Source of the DNA: Nautilus pompilius
Lineage: Eukaryota; Mollusca; Cephalopoda; Nautilida; Nautilidae
DNA: 64,000 nt
Direction of reading: 5' to 3'
Assembly (NCBI GenBank): GCA_018389105.1
Contig: JACATO010000337.1
Coordinates: forward strand, 558,001 to 622,000
A program made the position numbers and the translations under genes. The notes below the pieces were generated by a model. It saw only the letters and a program-made list of their open reading frames with translations. It was not told the DNA's origin and did not search any database. Below are positions 1 through 13,518 of this stretch, piece by piece. How positions within the stretch are numbered: the stretch's first letter is position 1; every line of letters begins with the position of its first letter.

Positions 1-1611
1 AGTAAACTGTAAAACAAAGATAAGTTTCTCTGTCATGTTTTACTACTGATTAATCAATTAATTGAGAGCACAGCAAGATTTGTGTGTGTGATGTGTGCAT
101 GACCATCTGATATCTCCATCTGCTTGGCGGCAACTTTTTTCTAAGAAGCTGATAAATGAAGAAGGAAAAACAGTTGTGAGTGTTCTCATTAAGTAAAGTA
201 AATGTGCGCCATAAGCATTCTAACAAAGGAAGAATTGGTGATTGCTTTTTGACCAAAAGTTTTAAAATTCATTTATAATTATGTTAAAAAAAAGAAAAAG
301 AAAATGTGTTTACAAGCTAACAACATTTTCAACTCTTCTGCCGAGAAGTCGTCTCCTAGACTGATCTGCAGAGAATCTTGTTTGCTGAAGCTAAATAAAA
401 CAAACTTCATCAAAAAAACGGAACAGATAGAAACTTAACGCATACTGGAGTTAAAAATAATAAAATGATTGCAAACAATATTCCAACTGAAAAACTTTCT
501 TAAATGCAGTTATATTCGATAAAATATTTTTCAGAATGGATAGCATAAAGACCAGCAAGATTCTCTTTCTGCATGAGGTAAGTGGTCCTTAAAAGCGCTG
601 TTTGGTTTCTGAAACTGGAGACAGATGAAGAGGATAACTCTGCTGTTGATGAAGCTCTCGTGATCACTCAAAACGCCGCGGGCCAATGATGGGCTGCCAC
701 TCTGTTTGCAGCCCAGAAAAAAGCCGTCTTCAGTTTTTTTCAATGCGGCACAATATGCAAACTTCTTTTACTTTTTTCAACTACCAGTGAAAATTACCAA
801 ACACTGCCTACGATCGAAATAGCTTTTCTTTTCCTGCAGCATCTAAAACTGCCCGCAGCAGCAGCCAGTGTAATTGAAAGCATTGCTTGTGCGCGCATCA
901 CCGAGTAGGCCGTTACACGGGACAGTATAAGAGATAAGCTAGAACAGATGATTCGACCAGTTTTTAGCGTTTCTACACAAAGAGCACTGCATCGACAAAC
1001 AAACAGGTGCGTACAGAGGGCTCATAACAACGGCCTGTGTCTGATAAGCCCTTCGTGTCTAAGGACACAAAGTCAACAACTACCTGTGGGAAGTTTACAG
1101 CAATTTAACTCCCTCCATGCTAACACCTATTGACAGGCATAGTAATTGCAGACAAAAAAAATCTTTCCTTCTGAGAGGTTTCCATCTCCGTGTGTGTCTA
1201 TACAAGTTTCATGTTGTGGAAGTCCGCCGATCACTGTGTACAATGCCACAGTTGGGGGGGTGCCTGCTTCCACTCAATTCCTGAAAAGTATCCGCGTAAA
1301 TATGAACATTATCCCCAACTTCCTGACGAGACCTTTAACAACTCTGCCGCCTAGCCCCTCTTCTCCTCCTCAAATACCATAAGGGCATATATCTGGAAGC
1401 TTGCTCCCATATCAGTGACTGGTTTTGTTGGTAGATGTTGCTGAAAAGATAGTTTAACCTTCAAAGCAATCATCCCCATATCAGATGTGTGATTATATTG
1501 ATTATACAGCAAGATATAAAAGTATCAATCCATATATTTAATGCTGCAGCTAGGATTAGGTGAATATTGCATCTGTTGAGATTATTCAATGTATTGTCCA
1601 GATTAAAATAC

Positions 1612-1635
1612 AAAAAAAAAAAAAAAAAAAAAAAA
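1612..1635. repeat. A24 homopolymer
   Basis: Uninterrupted run of 24 A. No SINE or retrogene body is recognisable to its left, so it is listed as a simple repeat. Confidence 0.95.
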
Positions 1636-4600
1636 CTTTTCAAATATATACCCAGGCATAATTTGGGGAACTGCAGGAAATGAAAAAAAGGCTTTCGTCT
1701 CAGCTGCCAATATTGGAAGCTGTTTCAGATCAGATTTAAAGGGCTACACATCAGTTTGTTCTGTTTTTTTTTCTGGAAAGCTATTTGTTTTTTCAATGAT
1801 CTTAGAAATAAGTGTGTTCGGGGGGGGGACAAAGAAAGCAACCCAGCTTTCTCTTCTTTGACACTAGCTCAAACATGCATTTTGATATGGCTTCGTAAAG
1901 CCAGCCATGTTGAGAGAGCAGTGAGATGATTCATTCTCCAAAGAGCACAGTTTTCTTTGTCAGCTTCCCATCCAGTTTCTCCAGATGCTGGACTGCAATG
2001 TTAACATCATAAAAAAAAAAAGGGTTTTCCGCTTTCTCCATCTCCTAGACCGCTCTCATCAAACCCACTCAAGTCACGTTCCAAACTATCCACCATGCTG
2101 ACCATTTTGATCTCAAAGGATTATTTTTCAACTCTAAATGTTATGCAGAGAGACTCTGGCCACCACAATTACTGGGATAAATAACCATCTCATCATCTTC
2201 TTTCTGTTGGTTAAAAAAAAGAAAGCTGACATAACACCGAAAAACCTACAAATCAGATTTAAATTTGCCCGATGTTTTGGTGCATTCCCTACATAATGGA
2301 TTGATCTCCTTGACTGATTTGAATGTCACTACAACTGACAGGAGAGACAAACAACTAAGTCATTGCCAAATATCTGGTTTACCTGGATGCCCTTCAGCTC
2401 TCACGGAGAAAGACAGAATTATTATTAGTGGTGGTAGTATTACTTATAGAAGGAAACTTTTGATGAGTATGTGTACTTTTTTGTTTGCTTGAAGAGATAT
2501 GGATCTACACGTGGCTCAAGCAGAAGCCACAATATATAAAACCTATAAAATTAGCAGCAAACTAACAAGACAGTAACCCAATGGTGATGGCTTTTATTAG
2601 CTGTGGTGTCTGTACACAAAAGAATGTTCACAGGCTGCCAAGCATACATAATTGAATCCGCCCACTTCAGCACCAGATCTTGGGCAGCTTTGATCTCTGC
2701 TGACCACCTTTGACTGCTATTTGTGTTAGTGTAAATAGCATAACAGAGAGGTTGATAAACCAGTCAGCCACCATTCACCTTGGGGCCCACTTGTCACCAA
2801 GCAAACCTTCAAAATAAGTCTTTTCTTCTCAGTCTCCCCCAGTTTGGCTGACTTCCAAACACTGACCCATCCACAGATTTCAAACAGAACTAGAACCTTC
2901 GAGACTCCCCACTATCAGTGGTCTGGACCCCTACTCTACAGATCTGCAAGAGAGTGGCTACCGTGTTCCTTAAAAAAAAAAAGAGAGAGAAGAAAATTAA
3001 GCTATATTTGACAATTTATCAAAATCTATCTTCACATTAATTGAAAATATTAACCATTGCCTAGCAAAACCAATGAAATTGATAGCTGACAGAATCTGCC
3101 ACCTTATCAGATTTTTCTAGGAGTGAAAAACAAGAAAAAAGATGGCAATAAATTTACTGAAATTTAGATATTACAAGGCTCCCAAGAACCCACCCCACAA
3201 AGATTTCACGTTAAAATAATGCCTAGATTAATGATCAAGTAAAACGTTAAAACTTTTAGTTTGTAAACAACTGAAGATGGAAGTATACACTTTTCAGGAA
3301 GTTCATTTTGGTTTTTATAAAGTTTTATTTGTTTATAAACTTAGAAATCTGACTAACTACTGTAAAAAAGAAAAAAAAATTAGCTAAATTTTCTTTTTCA
3401 TACTTTTGTAATTATATATTTAAGCTCCAATATTACAAAAGGCCTACTTCAATAGGAAGAAATAAAGCTTGTCTGCCTACTGACTACTCATCATAAGTAA
3501 TCAGCCAATGGTGGTTTTAGCCTTGAGGCAGTTAGGAAAACAGAAACTCTTTCATCTGCAAATACTATTACAAAATACCAGAGATATTTAAAGTATGTAA
3601 ACTTTTAGCTGGACTCCCTACTGCCGAACGGTTTGTTTTGGGAGTCTTTTCCACTTATTGGACTTTTTTAAACATTAAATAAAACACGGGTCATAGCTAG
3701 GAACCCTGCCTGAGCCCTGCTGTATTCTAGTACTTAGTATAGTATATGCTGATTAGCAGAGAAATTATTTTTAAAACCTTAAAGTTATGTACAACCAGAA
3801 ATATATTGAATTTTTCCACTTAATTTTTTTTTTCTTCTTTTAAAATAATCTATCACTACTGATTAAAATGTTCTGGTTAGCAAACAAACAGAAAGAAAAA
3901 AAACCGCAAGTAATGGAAGTTTTAGTCCATGGAAGCGCTTTGATAATTACTGGAATATGCCCCTAAGTTCAATGTTCTTCAGAATCCCTTTTGACCTAAT
4001 TACTGACAGGGAGTCTACCCTCGAGGGAGCGTGTCCACACAGAGTAAGAGATCTTAAAGGTTGCAAGTCAGCACCAGCAAACAGTTAATGCTTGAGCGAG
4101 CTTCAGAGTTTGCAAAAACAATCTCCCAGTCTCCTGGAGACAGAATTTCAGAATCCAATTACCACATCACAATCAAATGGAAACTTTAGACATAGATGCT
4201 GCTGCGTGGATGCCCTCTGACTCTTGTTCAGCCATGATGCTCTTTGTCTACCTGACTGTACATCTGGATGGAATGCCAATCCAGCAAATAGTATATTAAC
4301 ATTTTATAAATAAATATTGATTTATTATCATGTCAGCTTTTGGAAAGCCATTTTTATATAGCAATGGCCAGGAAAACAGGAAACGAGAAGATTAATACCA
4401 TAGTCCTCCATGTGCTGTAACTTGTCTGCTGGCTCACCTCCAGATGTGACAATCGGTTGTCATGGGATCCTGTCACTCAGCATGCAGAATTAACGACTTT
4501 TGTCTCCAGACAAAAGCTGCTTATTTCATGAGGGTAACTTTAGCTGTGAATAGCAAGGAATTAGAATCCAGGGGAAAAACGAAGCGCCTAATTGAACTTG

Positions 4601-4892
4601 CGACCCAGGCTGGTAATGATTAGGCATTCTGTTGTTACTGGTTAGGCGGGCCGGAGACCTGGCTATTAGCGTGCATACCTAGCAAATCCCAATAAACAGA
4701 TTCAGAGTTTCTTCACTTATCTACTTACACGGGGCTTATCTGAACCCTTGAAGATCCAAACATTTCCAATACGAGAAAAAAGGTTTATAAAAGGTTAACA
4801 CAACATATTTCCTGTAATACAGCCACAACGGAACTCAGTGGTCTACAAAAATGGATTTTCTTACATAAGACTAGCTGGAATCCAGCATAAAT

Positions 4893-4908
4893 GGCCGGCC
4901 GGCCGGCC
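4893..4908. repeat. (GGCC)4 cluster
   Basis: Four GGCC units in tandem, an isolated pocket of pure GC in AT-rich intron. Confidence 0.9.
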
Positions 4909-5128
4909 AGCACGGCTGGTTGTTTTTAGTTTTTTTTTTTAAAATAGACTGATAAAACAAGAAATAATAAAGTTTCCTATGCAAACAATAAACAACTTAA
5001 AAGTAGGACGGGGAGAAAACAAAAGGAGAAAGTAATTGTGAAAACAATAGCATCTTGTTTTGTTGTTTTTAAAATACGGGGATAAGTTTCTCCGGAGATG
5101 CCGATGTATACAAAGAACATCTGTCGCC

Positions 5129-5129
5129 A

Positions 5130-5152
<23 letters not shown>
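5129..5152. repeat. AG microsatellite
   Basis: Twelve AG dinucleotides in an otherwise AT-rich intron. Confidence 0.95.
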
Positions 5153-5161
<9 letters not shown>

Positions 5162-8100
5162 GCAGAGGAAGATCAAACAGCTGACAAAGCTTATTAAAAG
5201 TGGTGGTGGTGGGGGAAACGAGATAGGACAGTAATTGTTTTTGAACTAAAAATCCCATAAAGGAAGATCAGTTTCAGTTTCTTTTAATAATACCTTTAAG
5301 GTTGAAAATAAGGTGCGTGTGGCAGGTCAGAGTTCACCACCACCGCCTGTTCTATCTACACAGAACGTACTGCGAGTGACGCTGGGGTCAGTCAGGTGCA
5401 CGTTTTGTGGAAAACCTGTTTAACTCTTGTTTTCAGTTGCAGAACAATGAAAATGCGGATGATTTTTAAGATTTGTTTAAATGCTTTGGGTTTTGTGGGA
5501 CCACTGTCGTAGACTGATTCAAAATGGATAATTAAAAAAAAAAATAAACGAGCCATTTAAAACAGACCGCCAGATCCTTACACCAAACCGTTTTAATGGT
5601 GCGGGTAAAAGGGACTCATCAAAAGGAAAAGAACATGGCTGCTAGTCCCACATCAGGCGCGCACAAGATAAAAAACTGGCTAGAGAGTGGACATTATCAG
5701 AAACACCAGCCATTACATTATCTCCTGCTTTTTATGCAGACAAAAGTATAAAATAAAATAATTGAGGGAGGGTAATTCAGGATAGCAATTTTGTTTGTTT
5801 TTGTTTTTTTTCTTTTGTTATGTAGCACCCTAACAAATGAATTTGAAAAACAAGTTTTTCCCCGCATATTTTCACACACACACACATTTACAATATGGCG
5901 TCAGGAGAGGTTAAAGTAAAGACTGACGACATTTAATCAGGCTTGAGACTAATGGAGTTTAGAAAAATATTTCTGACACCCCCACCCCAACAGACATTTC
6001 AGCTTTAATTCATTTACGAAAACAGGACGACCATTTTTAAAAGATGAAATGTCTCTGGGCAGCAGCAAGTAACTTTTTAGCAGTTTTCTGGGGTTTTTTT
6101 TCTTCTTAATAACAACGCAGATTTTGTCAGACTGAATTCTCATCAACTAACTTATTCAACAAACACCATCCACAACCTAAATATTTCATTTACTTTAATA
6201 CAGCTGGGCAGCCAGCCTCTGTGTGCCACAGCAAACATACGTCTGGAATTCTGAGGGGGGGGGGAGAGAAACAGACTGAAAACTGGGCGCTGGTCGGGCT
6301 GCTTCTTTGCCATAAGTGCAAATTAAAAGAAATCTTTCGAGAATTAAGCAATCTTCTCGTCCTGTAGCTGTGAGAAACAGACATTTGAATAAGGATCTGC
6401 TAGAGCGTTCTAAAACTAAGTTTGTTCCACCGCGGAGCCGGCCGACAGGTGACAGGAGAATAATCCACCCTCCCAAACAACTGTCTAATTGTTAGTTGTT
6501 ATCTACCTGTTCTTTGGCTGGTACCAAGCAACACAAACCTCTTTCTGAATGGTTTTTGAATGAAATTTCCCCGAACTGCCATGCGTTAGATTGCAGAGCA
6601 ACACGCGATGATGTTCAGAAATAAGGAACAGCCAATCGAACTTAGCTTGACTCAGATACATCAAGTGTGTGGAATTTCTCTGGTTTGCGCTATACGTAAA
6701 TTTGCGTGGTTTTATGCCATATAATCCGCTGATCTCTACAGACTGCATGAGAACAGCTAGAATAGTACAAAGGTAAAAGGATGTCAGCAATTCCACAAAG
6801 ACACTTTGTGCATGATTGTATGATAATGCATGTCTATCCAGAACAGCGCTACACTTGACCAGCGTCAACCAGTGGTCCGAAACAGTGAGATGTTTGAAAC
6901 GGGAGAAGACAGATTTAATTCCACCAATGCAAAGTACCTATTAAGGAATTTTTTTTTCTCTTTTTGCAATCAATCAGGTGAGAGAAGAATTTCACTGATC
7001 CTTACTCTGCACTAAAGCTTTCCATTATAAGCCAACAAAGTTGCCCAGTGTTTTCCTGGAATTTTACTCCTTAATGGCAACTCTTTATTTAATTATTTCA
7101 CGTAGAGTTAGTGAGGTATCAGAGCTTTGTGAGATCTAGCCAGAGCCAGCCCATAAATGTCAGGTGGGCTTAGCAGGGAAAACCTGGGTACAGCTGGCAA
7201 TGCAGCCACATCAGCATTATAGGGTACTCTCTCTTTCCCTAATGACAGTGTCGACATCCAATAGCCAAAGTGGGATTTTCCAGGAAGGGCAAAACAATAA
7301 AAAAGAAGAGGACAGCCGACTGGAGGTATGAATGATGGAGCAATGTATTTCGCAAGCAGCCACCATAAAATTGTGTGTACTTTATTAACCCAAACTGCTG
7401 GAAGAGAAGTGGGCAAGCACAACGCTGGGAGAATACTATATATTTGTGCATGGACAAGACAAGCAAGACCTACATAGATACTGGGAAAGTGCAAAAAAAA
7501 AACAATTTAAGTGCTAAAATGTCTGTAGTTGCTGGGATGGGAGAAAACAGGCTGGGGATTTGAGCTACTTCACCTGTATGCAAATGAGCAGATGTTTCTG
7601 GCATTCTGCATTGATAGTGTCACACATTCCAGCACAACCTTTAGTTTCTGGATAACTCTACCTTGAGAATACCCAGTTAATTGCACACACAGGTAGAGAT
7701 CTCAACCCTGTGGATCAGAATCTATTTTTACTGATTACTCCTATCGAAGAGCTTTCCTTATTAAGAGTTGTACTCTATATCCCTCTTTTACAAGAGAATG
7801 TGGCGGCGGGAGGGGAGGTAAATTTCAATGTGAAAGTTTAAATGACTATAACAACAACAACGACGACTTGTAACGAGAGATTCGGGTCAGAAAATGAAGC
7901 TGCACAAATCTGGATTAGAAGTCCGTAGAAAATACATAGAACTAACTAAACCGGCCAGAACTCTATAAACTGGTAAAAGCATAATCAGATGTCATCAAGC
8001 AAAGTTTATTAATTCTAATGCATCTGTCTGGCAAATGAGAAGATGCTATTAATAGGAAATAAGCATTTCTAGCTCTAGTGTCAGCTATATATATATCTGC

Positions 8101-8335
8101 ATTGCCAACTAATATAAAGTCAGCAGAATTAGTTCTTTACAGCATTCATTTCTGATATGATGATGAAGCCAACCTTCTGCACTCACTGTATTATAAAGAC
8201 ATTTGGCCATGCTCTGTCTAATAGGAGGAGACAGGGTCACTGGGCAGTTGAAGCATATTCAACCTGCTTTATAAAGTGTTTCATTTCAGAAAATTGATTT
8301 AGCTGTCTTGAGAATTCCTTTCCTTTCAAAGAACC

Positions 8336-8337
<2 letters not shown>

Positions 8338-8367
<30 letters not shown>
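8338..8367. repeat. ATT microsatellite
   Basis: (TTA)n of about nine to ten units following a short T run. Confidence 0.95.
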
Positions 8368-10613
8368 GTTTTCTTTCAGCTTTTTTTTTTCAGAGCACAT
8401 TACAATGAAAAATCTAAGAAAATTCTCAGGTCTACCTTAATCTACAGAGTCGCTCTCTCTCCAGTGCGGCATTAGAAATTTTTTTTTACTTTTAAATTAG
8501 ATAGCATATTATTTCAATGCTTGAATATATTCCAAGTTCGATGGTTACAGATCTGTAACACACGTACACATAATATATCATCCTTATCTCACCTACAAGA
8601 AAATCCACTTCAGCAACATATGATCTGTCTGCATGAAAGTTCCTTACTCTGGTCTTGAAGATGCATGATGCTCATACCCCAGCAGCCACAGTTTGGCTCC
8701 AAATAGCATTTTTCATTCCAGTTGTAGATGAACTACCAGTCAGAAATGTTTGATCTGCTTTTATGCAGATGTAGGAAGGAGGAAAGAATAAAGGGCAATG
8801 ATCTTGCAGGCTTAATTGGGTTTACATATCTTTGAAAATAAACAACATTACTTAAATAAAACTCTTAAGGTTCTTAGTCACACTAGTCTGTTAGAAATTG
8901 CTCAATCATCTATCCCTCTAGAATATGGAGTAAGTTCATTTATTTATTAAATTAATTACAGCACACAGGACATTCTGCATTCTCATTAATATAATGAATT
9001 AATTTATAATGCCAATGACCTTTGTCTTCTATCCTAGGTCTGAACTAGGGTGCATGCAAAATGAATGACCAAAGCTGGACAATTACTCCTTACAAAGGCT
9101 AGCAAAATCCTGATAAAGGTCACAGAGCCTGGCTGTGTTAGAGTATGGTTTTTTGTGATAAATAATTCAATAGGAATCTCAATCAGACAGAAGGTCTATG
9201 GTGTCTGTGTTGGAGGAAAACCAACTAAATAAAATTTCAGGTGTATCCCATCTCTAAACAAGACTTTCGGCCATTACTTCTCGATCGATCATGCATCCTT
9301 GCATATAAAATATGTTTAATTTCTTTTTTTATAATTATTTTTATTTGCCAACTCCTTAAGCAGATCCACTAAATATCCAGTCTGTGTATCTCTTTGAACT
9401 GTCTGATGCGCGTATGTTTGGTGAAATACAGATTGCAGAAATCACTGCGCTCCAGGCTACTAGATTTTTGGCATGACAGGTATTCTATCTGATTCCACAG
9501 GAATAGAACATGGAGTAGGGAAAGAAAACATCACAGGATAGTTGGAGGAAATGAAGCCAACACAGATGGACCAGCTCAAAAAAAAAAAAAAAAAGCCAAA
9601 AGATAGAGATACAGAGACTTGATTCGCCACTGAGGCGCCAAACTGGCAATAAACTTTAACTGTCTCTATCAATATTCCTGAAAACCACAAGGTTATTATT
9701 ATTTTATCAAGAAACATAATGGATGCACGTCTTGCTCGGGTTCCTCTATCATAAATATTCATGATCAAGAAACAAGGCACATGGGAGATAGCCAAGATGT
9801 GTGGGTAAGCCTCCTGGCGGAAGAAATCTGCAGAGAATCCATAAAATCACGTATCTGTAACAGTTCAAATGTCCACGTTCTCTCCACTATAGAATAAATA
9901 TCAGAGTTAATAAAGACTCAAAACTCTGTCTCTCATTGTTCAAAGGTTTTTTCAGGTACAATACATATACTTTTGTAGTACAAGATGAGGCTCATTGTAC
10001 ATAACAATGGAATCTGATAAAATTCCATTTCATCATTTCACTTTGTGCAGTATTGACGCAGTTTGAGCTACATTTTCTCTAGAGAGAGGAAGGCAAAAGA
10101 ACACATTCTTTTAAGGGCAATTAAGGCCCACATTCTATAAACAGAGAGTACAATACACTTCAATGGCAATAGCAGATGAGCCAGATATAGTAACCTCCAA
10201 GAATGCACCAAACCAAATTAACCCTGACCTGCCACATTACCATCTTAATCAGAAGCATATATAATCCCATTCAAGCCTTTTAGTCTGGTATTGATTTAAG
10301 GGGGATAACTCCAGTTGAGAAATCTTCAGACAGAAGTAGCAAGCTATTAGCAACAAAAGTAGTATATCAGACCAATAAATTTTAGCCAGCGAAGCTGATA
10401 GCACTTTTATTCATTTCTAAACTAGTAAAAGGATGCAGAATCTCAGATGGGCACCAGCATCCCTAGGTGAGCCAAAATGTAATAGCAAACATAACATTTA
10501 ATTCATTGACACAATAAAATATAGAGCTCGAATTAAGGTCTCATTAAGATTCAGCTTCAAAATTTCTCAGCAAAATGTTTTGTACTTTCTCCTTAATTAG
10601 CCCTGTAGAGCAA

Positions 10614-10626
10614 GGGGGGGGGGGGG
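10614..10626. repeat. G13 homopolymer
   Basis: Thirteen consecutive G in AT-rich surroundings, the longest of many G/C runs in the window. Confidence 0.95.
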
Positions 10627-13494
10627 AGAATGCAAATTAACTTAGCATGTAACTAAGAAAAAGTGTACATTTACATATTAATGTTTAGTAAACCAAAACT
10701 GAACAGAAACCAGGCTATGTGTGGAGTTGTCTAACCTTACTTTTATGCAAAATGCAAAAAAGAACAAATTCTTTTACCAAAATGAAGATCTTTTTGAGAT
10801 GTGGTAAAGAAATAAGATATTAATGCTGTTTCATTTTAAATATAAAAGTTTTAAAAATTTGTATATAACCACTAAAACGTGTATTCAGATAGTATTTTAA
10901 GTAAACACAGTATAAAATCAAAGTACATAAGTTACTTGTGGTGGGTTACCTGTTTATAATAAAGCGACGCACAATTCAACTGACTCATTCTGCACATCCT
11001 CAAAATATTTTTCAAATTTCATACCAATTATACAATTTTATAGTCCTACTTCAAAGTTGAATGGAGAGGTCAATTAAGAACAGTTGGCATCTCTGTGAAA
11101 ACAACAAATTGACAGCATTTGTCTGATTCTGACCGGACTTGGATGTAGTGTATAGATGTGGTCTGCCTTCTACTGTCAACTTTCATCAAAGCCTGGTTAA
11201 TCAAACCTAGATCTCCAGGAATGAAGGTCTAGGGTCTGGTCATGTAAAATTAGGAACCTAAGCCTCAGCTATTTCCAGCCAATGCTCTTTTGATTCAAAC
11301 CCTCTTGTAATTCTTCATAGATATTCTTGATTTCTAAACTGCTAGGGATCTAACAGACTCCAGTAAACCAGAAAATTTGCATGTCTGGATGTGGCACCTT
11401 AGATAAGCTCACTTCCAAAAATAATATACCTCTTTGGGACCTGACTGGTGGCGAACCATAGAATTTTCCGAACCAAAGGGTCAATATATTACTGTTCCAG
11501 TATGCCCTAAGTAGCCCAGCCTTACCGGATCTTTGTCATAACATTTAGGTGTTAGTATTGCTACACGAGATTTTCATGTATTGGCACAGGGAGACAAAGG
11601 GTAAAAAACATAAATAACATGAGTGAACTATCAACCACTTGCTTAAAATGAAGCCTGAATTCCACTTCCAGAGTGATGTGATAATATGAAGCAACTACTA
11701 ACACAAATTATATCTGATTAAATCTTGGAGACTCAGTTGTGGCGACACCTGGGATCTCTGCTGTAGGTACATCCGGAGCTGGAGGCAACGGGATTATTTT
11801 TATTGTAGAGTGCTGCTCACCGTCAATGCTAACATCATCATTCGATGAAGCTTGAAGCAATGTGTAGGTGCGCTACCTAAATTATTTCCTTTATCCTCCT
11901 TCGACGTCTTATGAACACTCGTGCATTTTTTTTTTACTTTTACTGTCAGCAAAAAACTTTAAGGATCTGATTCTTTTGTTCTTCCCATCAAACTGCAGAT
12001 GATGCCGAACCAATCTGCCCCTTTCCAATTCCCTGCAACAATTCCTTTCGTTGTATCGATGGTGACACGTGCTTACACTTAGTAGCGTTACCAACGTTCG
12101 CTCTAGAGTCTGTAGAGGCCACAGTAACAAAGTTTGTTGTACTTAAATAGAGGAAATGCAAAAATTGAGAGCGGGAAGAGCTTTGCATCCACATGCTCTG
12201 GAAACAATGTGGGAAGTGAATACTGCGCCGAGGACACCTCACCCTGGCAGCCATAAACAATCAAGGTGACGATCCAAGAAAAATTCCCACAACAGGAAAT
12301 ATAAACTTTCAGAGCGTGGATCTGAAAAATTTTGGTTCGTTCGGATTTTTAGGTGTAGAACGGATTGAGATCGTACGAACAGATTTCCTTCCATGTGCTA
12401 CTTGGATATCATTAGTATGTGGTTTTCAATCTCAGTGCCTTTTCACTGTGAGCAGCTTCAGAAATGTCATTAGCCCTCACTTGTGATGCTGCTTGCTCGT
12501 CTATAACAGCAGCGAGAAGACACTGCACAGTGAGTTAGCGTTTTCTATTCGAAATACAAACAGCTTAGTTTAAAGAGTCGTTGTTCGCGATAGTTAGTAA
12601 TAGATAATATTCAAAGTAAACACCTTTACATATTACTGGATTTGTAATTAAAGCCACATTAGCACAAACAGCAACCAACCCCATTATTGCTCTGCTGATT
12701 CAGGTTGTGAGACCATCTTAGGAGAAATATAAATGTATTATCGAACAGTTGAAGAATTCTGTGGCAACCCACTATTCTACCAGGGATGTTTACAGGAACC
12801 CTGGCCATGCTATTTCATTTTGTCTTCGTTTGAACATCTCTAGTAGTTGGAAAAAAACCTAATGCATCCACAGTGGAAACTTACCAAGAAATTTTTATCT
12901 TTTATTATTACCGGAGAATTTCAAGGTAAGATAGAGCTATTCTCTAGCATACTTACTAAAGCTATCAAAAAAAAAAATTAAAGTTAACCATATTAGTAAA
13001 TAACAGGTTCTACGTAAATATATAAAAAAGATTTCTAAATAATAATTCCAAAAGAAAAAGCGGAATCCATCAAGCTGTTTGGTGAAGCTTTTCTTTGACT
13101 TAGTTGTTTTGCAATAGAAACATTACCTTTCATCATTAAACAAGCTAAGGTAACAGTGCGTTGAGTCAGGCACTAATATAGACAATAAAACCAAAGATGG
13201 AAGATCAGAAGCCTTCAAGCTTCTTTTTTTGTTCTTAGTGTGAAGAATGCCAAACACAGTCAAATTAACATAGTGGACAATGTTCGTTCTCTGACGTAGA
13301 AACAAGAAAGCTGTTAACTCTTTGCAAGACAGGTGACAATGAGTCAGTCAGGGACCAAAAAAAAAAAAAAAATCTCATCAGCAAACTATCATTATCAGGA
13401 CCCAGAGTCTGGAAATTTTCAGCCATCCTTCCAAAACCTCCTTCCTCCTCTTCACAGATAAATTAAGCCCAAATTGTACCGATGCTCTCAACGT

Positions 13495-13518
13495 TGCTGC
13501 TGCTGCTGATGCTGCTGC
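13495..13518. repeat. CTG-type trinucleotide repeat
   Basis: TTGCTGCTGCTGCTGATGCTGCTG, about eight units with one ATG-type interruption, in the second intron. It is not in a supported reading frame. Confidence 0.85.

Noticed and set aside
6503-6868. 121-codon minus frame in the proposed second intron
   Set aside because: No HIPK similarity or other domain. It does not match the expected next kinase exon.
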